From the NCBI GenBank assembly GCA_009904025.1, contig WYEE01000013.1:1-19839 (forward strand): 19,839 bases of DNA, in the 5' to 3' direction. The notes under the pieces were generated by a model. That model was not told the DNA's origin and made no database searches. It saw only the letters and a list, made by a program, of their open reading frames with translations. Both the position numbers and the translations under genes were made by a program. Positions within the stretch are counted from its first letter, which is position 1; every line of letters begins with the position of its first letter. This document shows, piece by piece, positions 14,737 to 19,839 of this stretch. Source of the DNA: Thermogladius sp. Its GTDB lineage: Archaea; Thermoproteota; Thermoprotei_A; Sulfolobales; Desulfurococcaceae.

Positions 14737-15204
14737 CTAACCGGGGCGTCTCTTAACCTTTATTTCAACCTCGGCATCTATCGGTGCAATTTTAACCTTC
14801 AGCTCATTCACTAGCTTATCAATAACGTCCTTATCGTTTCTGAGACTAGTCTCCAAGTGCTTGCCTATGAATTCTCTCCCAAGGCTACTTGTAGCCAGTT
14901 TCTTCTTCTCGTTTACTTCGAGTAAACCCAGGTATTTTAGCACGGCTAGATCACTTGAGACATCCTTGCTAGTAGGCGTCTGACCTATAACTACAAAATT
15001 GTAGCCTAAGTCGTATCCATTCTGTCGCATGTAATATAATAGGTGGAGGAGTGCTTTCTCGCTTATATCCTTGAAAAGTGATGTGATGTACAATAGTTTT
15101 ACCAGCCGGGGGTTCTTCTCTACATCGCTGAGCGATACGATATGTCTCGTAACAATCTTCAACTCCTTGCTCTTAGTTGCTTGCGGTTGCTGAGGTTTCG
15201 ACAC
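14737..15204 (-). CDS. Small wHTH-like protein of unknown function
   Basis: About 155 residues. A basic Gln/Lys-rich N-terminus (KPQQPQATKSKELK) precedes a helical domain (NPRLVKLLYITSLFKDISEKALLHLLYYMRQNGYDLGYNF). A segment then reads like a winged helix-turn-helix: SKDVSSDLAVLKYLGLLEVNEKKKLATSSLGREF. It may be a DNA-binding regulator, but this is inferred from shape only. I prefer the GTG at 15204, which has GGGTG 6 nt upstream; a TTG six codons earlier (15222) is possible. It diverges from a membrane-protein gene across about 120 nt of AT-rich sequence, so it could regulate itself or that neighbour. It is convergent with the DUF2153-like gene. Confidence 0.68.
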   Translation of the reverse strand: MSKPQQPQATKSKELKIVTRHIVSLSDVEKNPRLVKLLYITSLFKDISEKALLHLLYYMRQNGYDLGYNFVVIGQTPTSKDVSSDLAVLKYLGLLEVNEKKKLATSSLGREFIGKHLETSLRNDKDVIDKLVNELKVKIAPIDAEVEIKVKRRPG

Positions 15205-15322
15205 GTTAACACCCGACTTCAAACTATTACTTTACAACCTTAAAATCACTAAAATAAAATAAACCTCAACGTCTTTAAGCAGGAGTCTGGATATAGCTCT
15301 TTGAATCATGTGATGATTAACC

Positions 15323-16165
15323 TTGTACAATGGAGCTACAGCACGTGAGCGGTACGTGGTTGACCTGGTAAGGAGTGCTGTGGAAAAATACTCTCTTCCC
15401 AACACCATTCTCAGGGAGATCGAGGTTCTGTATGATAAACTTGTAAATCTTGAACTCTATATCCTCGACGTCGACTCAGCTCGAGAAACCTATTTAATGC
15501 TAGATAGAATAGCCCAGCTGGAAGTAGCGCTTGAAACCAATTTAGATAGAAATAGCGTGCTGATTTTACTAGAGGAGCTAAGAGAGTTATTTAGGGAAAC
15601 ATACACTTCAGCATTCAAGCAGTCTAAAAGACAGAGAGTTCAACTAGCGACCCCCCTTATCCTATCGCTTCTCGGTTACATACTATGTTATCTAAACCTG
15701 AGCTTCCTCCCACTTATAATACCGGTGGGTTTAACTATTATTTCGCTTCCCCTATATTATAAAACTAGATCTTTGGTTGTATCCTACTCGCTGGCGATTA
15801 CAGGAGGTTTAACTGGTATTGTATTGGTTTTGACAATGTATGGGGGTATCGTGGGATTTCTAGACGTAGCTTTGTACATGCTTTCAACTCTCGCGAATAT
15901 TACTTACTTAAGTATGTATGAGGTCGTTAAGACCCGGAGAGGAGTCTTCGAGGTACTTTTAACTCGGGAGGCTTTAAAACATATGCGTCTCGAGATATCT
16001 ATGGCGTCTAAGTCCGTAATAGATCCAATGATTATTTTCTTCTTCAACGAGAAGTACGGTGAGGTAGGTGTAGACCTTGCCAAATATAAAGTCAACGTGA
16101 TGAAAGCCAACGGTTTCTCCGACGAGGAGATACTGGAGAGGATGAAGCTTTTCCTCCAGCGTTAA
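15323..16165 (+). CDS. Membrane protein of unknown function (four helices, soluble N-terminus)
   Basis: A 280-residue protein. The first 110 residues are soluble and helical, with Leu/Glu-rich, possibly coiled-coil sequence (LREIEVLYDKLVNLELYIL, LLEELRELFRETY). Four membrane helices follow at about 107-126, 127-144, 152-173 and 176-196. The C-terminal 80 residues are soluble again and end with a helix pair (MKANGFSDEEILERMKLFLQR). Family not recognised. The start is TTG at 15323, with GTGATG upstream complementary to the 16S tail; there is no in-frame ATG nearby. The fold suggests a membrane-anchored scaffold. It precedes the TIP49-like gene by 48 nt, which may be co-transcribed. Confidence 0.7.
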   Translation: MYNGATARERYVVDLVRSAVEKYSLPNTILREIEVLYDKLVNLELYILDVDSARETYLMLDRIAQLEVALETNLDRNSVLILLEELRELFRETYTSAFKQSKRQRVQLATPLILSLLGYILCYLNLSFLPLIIPVGLTIISLPLYYKTRSLVVSYSLAITGGLTGIVLVLTMYGGIVGFLDVALYMLSTLANITYLSMYEVVKTRRGVFEVLLTREALKHMRLEISMASKSVIDPMIIFFFNEKYGEVGVDLAKYKVNVMKANGFSDEEILERMKLFLQR

Positions 16166-16213
16166 ATGAATAAAACAGAGGTTAATAGTAGGATCATAGA
16201 CAAGGGGGTGTAA

Positions 16214-17569
16214 ATGCCTGAGATCAAAGTTGAAGCCGTGAGGAGAAGAGTTAGAATCAGCACTCACAGTCACATCAGGGGCCTGGGTCTAGATGAGAAA
16301 GGTCGTGCCCTCCCGGTGGCGGACGGGCTTGTGGGGCAGAGGGAGGCAAGGGAGGCCGCTGGAATCATAGTGCAAATAGTTAAATCGGGGAAGATGAGTG
16401 GTAGAGGCATCCTATTCGTGGGGCCGCCTGGGACAGGTAAGACTGCTTTAGCTATAGCGATAGCAAGGGAGCTTGGCGAAGACACCCCCTTCGTCATAAT
16501 GAGTGGAAGCGAAATATATAGTAGTGAAAAGAAGAAAACTGAGATTCTAATGGAGGCCCTTCGCAGATCTCTCGGTGTCAGAGTGAGAGAGAAAAGGTTG
16601 GTGTACGAGGGGGTTGTAAAAGACGTTAAGGTGAGAAAAATAAGACACCCGATGGCCCCCCATCTAGCCATACCGAGAGAGGCGCGGATTGTTCTGGCGA
16701 CCAAGGACGAGGAAGTTCCGCTGACAGTCGGGGAGGAGATAACAGAGCAGATCATTGAGATGGGTATTAGGAAGGGAGACGTTATATGGATTGACGCGGA
16801 GACAGGTAGGGTTTTCAGAGAAGGCAAGGCTAAGGATTACGTTGAGGCTAAAACATATGATGTCGAAACCAAGAAGCTTGTTGAAACACCGAAGGGACCT
16901 GTGAAAAAAGAAAAGGAGATTGTGAGGACTTTAACCCTTCACGAGCTGGACACTATTGTGGCATCCCAGAGGGCTATGATTAGCTTCTTCGGTTTCACTT
17001 TCGAAAGGGAGATACCACCAGAGGTTAGAAGAGATGTGGATGAGATGGTTAGGAAATGGATTGAAAGCAATAAAGGTGAGATTGTCCCAGGAGTCTTATT
17101 CATAGATGACGCTCACATGCTTGATATAGAGGCCTTCAGCTTCCTGACAAGGGCTATGGAGAGCGAGTTCTCACCGCTAATAATACTTGCCACGAACAGG
17201 GGTGTAGCCAGGATAAGGGGAACCGACCTTGAGTCACCCCATGGTATACCACTCGACTTGCTGGATAGGCTTCTAATAATCCCTACAAAACCTTACTCGC
17301 CGGATGAGATGCGGGAGATAATTAGGATCAGGGCTGAGGAAGAGGACATCAAGCTGGGCAACGAGACCCTCGAAGAGCTGGTTAAACTGGCGTCCGAGAC
17401 AAGCCTGAGATATGCTGTTCAATTACTTGAGCCGGCTAGCATTATAGCCGGTGAGAGCGGACGTGAAGAAGTAACTGTTGAGGATGTTAGGAGGGCTCGC
17501 CAGCTCTTCATAGACCTGTCTGCGAGCGTCAGGTACTTGAAAGACTACGAGTCGAAATTCCTAAAGTGA
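16214..17569 (+). CDS. TIP49/RuvBL-like AAA+ ATPase
   Basis: Archaeal relative of eukaryotic RUVBL1/2 (TIP49), hexameric AAA+ proteins used in chromatin, snoRNP and PIKK assembly. The archaeal role is unsettled. The N-terminal SHIRGLGLDEKG is characteristic of the family. Walker A is GPPGTGKT (70-77), followed by an insertion domain (about 125-240). Walker B is FIDDAH (296-301), with Asp in place of the usual catalytic Glu. Sensor 1 is ATNRG (Asn328), and sensor 2 lies in SLRYAVQLLEPA. Length 451 is normal. The ATG at 16214 has GGGGGTG upstream. The stop is followed after 6 nt by the decarboxylase gene, so they likely share a transcript. Confidence 0.93.
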   Translation: MPEIKVEAVRRRVRISTHSHIRGLGLDEKGRALPVADGLVGQREAREAAGIIVQIVKSGKMSGRGILFVGPPGTGKTALAIAIARELGEDTPFVIMSGSEIYSSEKKKTEILMEALRRSLGVRVREKRLVYEGVVKDVKVRKIRHPMAPHLAIPREARIVLATKDEEVPLTVGEEITEQIIEMGIRKGDVIWIDAETGRVFREGKAKDYVEAKTYDVETKKLVETPKGPVKKEKEIVRTLTLHELDTIVASQRAMISFFGFTFEREIPPEVRRDVDEMVRKWIESNKGEIVPGVLFIDDAHMLDIEAFSFLTRAMESEFSPLIILATNRGVARIRGTDLESPHGIPLDLLDRLLIIPTKPYSPDEMREIIRIRAEEEDIKLGNETLEELVKLASETSLRYAVQLLEPASIIAGESGREEVTVEDVRRARQLFIDLSASVRYLKDYESKFLK

Positions 17570-17575
17570 TGTTTA

Positions 17576-18730
17576 ATGAATCCGGTGGGGGGCGGGGATG
17601 CTACTAGGTTACTACGAGAACTGCGTGAGATTTATTCCAAAACAACTAGGCATGAGGATAGCATACTGGGCTCGATGACGACTACGCCTAATCCTCTAGC
17701 CATTTACGCTTTCACAATTTTCTCCCACACGAATCTAGCAGACCTAGAACTATTCTCGTCGCTCAAAGACATGTACAAGGATGTACTAGATTTAGCTAGG
17801 AGAATTTATGGCTCTAATCTAGGGTACGTTACAGCTGGTGCTACAGAATCAAATTTGATAGCTCTATACGTGGCCCGAGAGATCCATGGAGGGAATAATA
17901 ACATAGTGGTAGCACCAGACACAGTACACTTCTCGGTTGAAAAAGCATGCAGGTTTCTGGGTTGTAGGCTTGTTAAAATACCAGTAGGTAATAAACCATT
18001 GGATCCCGGATTGTTAGTGAAATATGTGAGAGAATACTCACCTTTCGCTATTGTAGTTACAGCTGGGACGACGGAGTTAGGGTTGGTTGACCCGATTAAA
18101 GAGGTCGCGGAGATAGCTTCAACCAACAACGTTTACCTCCACGTAGACGCCGCTTACGGAGGCTTAATAATCCCCTTCCTACACGAGAGGGGGCTTGTGA
18201 AGGAGAACGTATACTTCTACACGGGTGTTTCAAGCATTGCCGTGGACTTCCACAAGTTCGCGGGAGCTCCACCACCCGCGGGGCTTATCTTGTTCTCGAA
18301 CGAGGACTACCTGAACGCTAGTTGCTTCGAATACTCTTACACAATCTCTGGAAAAATATGCGGTGTTCTTGGGACAAGGCCTGGTGGAAGCCTGGCCGGC
18401 ATATGGGCTGTGTTGAGAGGGATGGGTTTAGACTACTTGAGGGATAAAGCTCTCTGGGCTTTTAACGTGGCCAGGGAGTTGTTCTCGAGTATAAACTCCA
18501 TAAAAGGGTTTGAGGCGATTGAACCGGAGACAACAATTGTGGCTTTCAGGCATAAGAGACTTCCTAGTAATGTATTATCGGACTATCTAGCTGAAAGGGG
18601 GCTTTTCCTCTACAAGGCCCCGAGTATAGGGGGTTTGAGAGTGGTTGTAATGCCTCATTTCAACAAGGCCTTGATCGGGAGACTCCTAAAATCTCTAAGC
18701 GATATTTCGAGGTCAACTCCTCATGCCTAG
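17576..18730 (+). CDS. mfnA: PLP-dependent amino acid decarboxylase, MfnA type
   Basis: Pyridoxal-phosphate group II decarboxylase. In organisms without methanogenesis, the MfnA family is believed to act mainly as L-aspartate decarboxylase, making beta-alanine for coenzyme A; methanogens use it on tyrosine for methanofuran. Visible residues are the phosphate-binding region TAGATESNL (87-95), His118 stacking on the cofactor, Asp191 in VDAAYGG, and the Schiff-base Lys227 in VDFHKFAGAP. Phe225 stands where many family members have Pro (DPHK). Length 384 is typical. Start ATG 17576 has GTGATG before it. Rio2 overlaps its end by 8 nt. Substrate cannot be decided from the sequence. Confidence 0.9.
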   Translation: MNPVGGGDATRLLRELREIYSKTTRHEDSILGSMTTTPNPLAIYAFTIFSHTNLADLELFSSLKDMYKDVLDLARRIYGSNLGYVTAGATESNLIALYVAREIHGGNNNIVVAPDTVHFSVEKACRFLGCRLVKIPVGNKPLDPGLLVKYVREYSPFAIVVTAGTTELGLVDPIKEVAEIASTNNVYLHVDAAYGGLIIPFLHERGLVKENVYFYTGVSSIAVDFHKFAGAPPPAGLILFSNEDYLNASCFEYSYTISGKICGVLGTRPGGSLAGIWAVLRGMGLDYLRDKALWAFNVARELFSSINSIKGFEAIEPETTIVAFRHKRLPSNVLSDYLAERGLFLYKAPSIGGLRVVVMPHFNKALIGRLLKSLSDISRSTPHA

Positions 18731-19601
18731 TCTGGGCTTAATCTTCAAACAGTTGGCGGAGGAGGACTTCAAGGTTTTGAGGGCTATGGAGAAATTGTCT
18801 AAGAGATATGAGTATGCGCCCTTAGAAGCAATCGTCAGAGAGTCCGGTTTTTTCGAGGAAAAGACGTCTCTTATTCTCTCCAAGCTGTACAGGCTTAAAC
18901 TCGTGAAGTCAAGGCTTACGGGTTCATCCAGGTCTTACAGGCTAACGTATCTAGCACTAGACATGCTAGCTCTTAGAGGTCTTGTCGACCAGAACGTCGT
19001 CTCAGCTATAGGGGAGAGAATAGGTGTTGGGAAGGAGAGCGAGTTGTACAAGGCTCTATCCCCTCAAGGCAATCTGCTAACGGTGAAATTCATAAGGCTG
19101 GGGCGACAAAGTTTCAGGAGGACGAGGCTTGTGAGAAGCTGGGCTACACTCCCTGTCTCCTCCTGGTTTGATCAATCTAAGGTAGCCGCTGAGAGGGAGT
19201 ATAAGGCTTTAGCCGAATTACATGCTTTCAAGGCTGGTGTTCCCAAACCCTATGGCTTCAATAGGCATGCGACAGCAATACAATACATAGATGGGGTGGA
19301 ATTATACCGGAGGCCAATGCTGAGGAAACCAGAGGATACACTCCAGCAAGTACTCGACACTATAAGAGTTGCGTATGTTAACGCTGGGATTATCCACGGC
19401 GATCTAAGCGAGTATAATATAATAGTTGAGAAAGAAAGCGAGAAACCCTATGTTATAGACTGGCCACAATACATTTACAAGTACGAGATGAACGCGCTGG
19501 AGCTTTTGAGGAGAGACCTCAAATACATTCTCAACTTCTTCATGAAAGTATACCGTGTCTCAATGCGCCTTGAGGAAGCACTAAACTACGTTACTTCCTA
19601 G
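18723..19601 (+). CDS. rio2: Rio2-type serine kinase/ATPase
   Basis: Atypical protein kinase/ATPase of the RIO family, acting in the last steps of small ribosomal subunit maturation. An N-terminal winged helix (1-90), which distinguishes Rio2 from Rio1, precedes the kinase lobe. The nucleotide loop is IGVGKES (100-106), the ATP-binding Lys is Lys122 in VKFIRLG, the catalytic loop is HGDLSEYN (Asp227, Asn232), and the metal-binding Asp246 lies in IDWPQ. Length 292 is usual for archaea. The start lies inside the mfnA end, with an 8-nt overlap and CGAGGT as SD. The position after a TIP49-like ATPase suggests a ribosome or RNP assembly theme, but that is inference. Confidence 0.95.
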   Translation: MPSLGLIFKQLAEEDFKVLRAMEKLSKRYEYAPLEAIVRESGFFEEKTSLILSKLYRLKLVKSRLTGSSRSYRLTYLALDMLALRGLVDQNVVSAIGERIGVGKESELYKALSPQGNLLTVKFIRLGRQSFRRTRLVRSWATLPVSSWFDQSKVAAEREYKALAELHAFKAGVPKPYGFNRHATAIQYIDGVELYRRPMLRKPEDTLQQVLDTIRVAYVNAGIIHGDLSEYNIIVEKESEKPYVIDWPQYIYKYEMNALELLRRDLKYILNFFMKVYRVSMRLEEALNYVTS

Positions 19602-19685
19602 CATGTGAAAAACACCATATCCACGCGAGTCAACTTTAATTAAGGCTTTACGTAATAGATTAAACGACCTGGGTATACATCACTC

Positions 19686-19839
19686 GTGAGGAGAAGGGTT
19701 GTATTTTTGCCGAATGCGGGGGAAAGAAGCGAAAGGGATTTAAAAGATGTTTGTATAATAGGTGTGGATATTCAGCCTGGCTCCTCACCCTTCTCTGCCA
19801 GCGGGGCCAAATACTCTGTAGTCGTATTGAAGAACAATA
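19686..19839 (+). CDS. DUF460-like protein, N-terminus only, cut by window edge
   Basis: A plus-strand frame is open from 19659 and runs off the window. From GTG 19686 it encodes at least 51 residues, with DVCIIGVDIQPGSSP at about 21-35 followed by SGAKYSVVVLKN. An Asp after a first beta strand with a Gly/Ser-rich turn and a following KYSVVV strand resembles the archaeal DUF460 group (COG2433), which has an RNase H/RuvC-like N-terminal domain. In that fold the Asp would be the first catalytic acid. The start is uncertain: TTG at 19707 is another choice. It follows rio2 by 84 nt, which hold no clear gene. The function is unknown; a nuclease role is family-level inference. Confidence 0.6.
   Translation, partial: MRRRVVFLPNAGERSERDLKDVCIIGVDIQPGSSPFSASGAKYSVVVLKNN

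Noticed and set aside
16270..16827. 185-codon minus-strand ORF
   Set aside because: Antisense shadow of the TIP49-like ATPase, Ser/Pro/Ile-rich as expected from the reversed codon pattern.
1..19839. CRISPR arrays, insertion sequences, integrase or attachment sites
   Set aside because: No regularly spaced repeats, transposase-like proteins or terminal repeats seen; the genes are core functions throughout.

Overview
The window is about 19.8 kb of densely packed archaeal chromosome. An adjacent cdvA-cdvB-cdvC (ESCRT-III type) cell division locus, archaeal RNA polymerase subunit K, a group II chaperonin (thermosome), an archaeal/eukaryal-type signal peptidase, a TIP49/RuvBL ATPase and a Rio2 kinase all point to a hyperthermophilic crenarchaeote. 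The gene content fits Desulfurococcales best (Desulfurococcus/Thermosphaera-like), but this is inferred from gene families and not from any marker search. Start codons are a mix of ATG, GTG and TTG, usually with G-rich Shine-Dalgarno (SD) motifs, and 4-nt stop/start overlaps are common. I see no insertion sequences, CRISPR arrays, rRNA, tRNA or integrase, so this looks like core genome rather than an accessory island.

Layout. 1-2242 (+): the 3' half of a thermosome gene, rpoK, and a site-2-type membrane metalloprotease whose start lies about 100 nt inside rpoK. 2286-4346 (+): a type IA DNA topoisomerase. 5406-4332 (-): a tight three-gene unit of small membrane protein, zinc-ribbon protein and signal peptidase I, which meets the topoisomerase tail-to-tail with a 15-nt overlap. 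5431-6747 (+): enolase, diverging from that unit across only 24 nt. 7007-6762 (-): a two-helix membrane protein. 7038-7335: an intergenic stretch with a two-way TATA-like element and a candidate C/D box sRNA. 7336-10106 (+): cdvA, cdvB, cdvC. 10107-10254: a non-coding stretch with several inverted repeats, two of which exclude each other. 12416-10255 (-): a small unknown protein, RNase HII and a DRG-type GTPase with TGS domain, overlapping one another. 12503-14271 (+): a phosphohexomutase and a Trm112-like zinc protein. 14335-16165: three poorly known genes (a DUF2153-like protein, a wHTH-like protein, a four-helix membrane protein). 16214 to the end (+): TIP49/RuvBL-like ATPase, MfnA-type decarboxylase, Rio2 kinase, and the start of a gene resembling the DUF460 family that is cut by the window edge.

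How the parts work together. CdvA (PRC barrel, coiled coil, C-terminal peptide), CdvB (ESCRT-III core, proline-rich MIM2-like motif, winged helix) and CdvC (MIT domain plus AAA ATPase) carry all the parts expected for the recruit, polymerise and remodel cycle of crenarchaeal cytokinesis. Around them sit housekeeping genes for protein folding, transcription, topology, glycolysis, sugar-phosphate metabolism, translation factor modification (Trm112), ribosome maturation (Rio2) and RNA-primer/ribonucleotide removal (RNase HII). The least explained parts are the two intergenic stretches flanking the cdv locus, the operator-like palindrome upstream of the phosphohexomutase, and about six small genes of unknown role.
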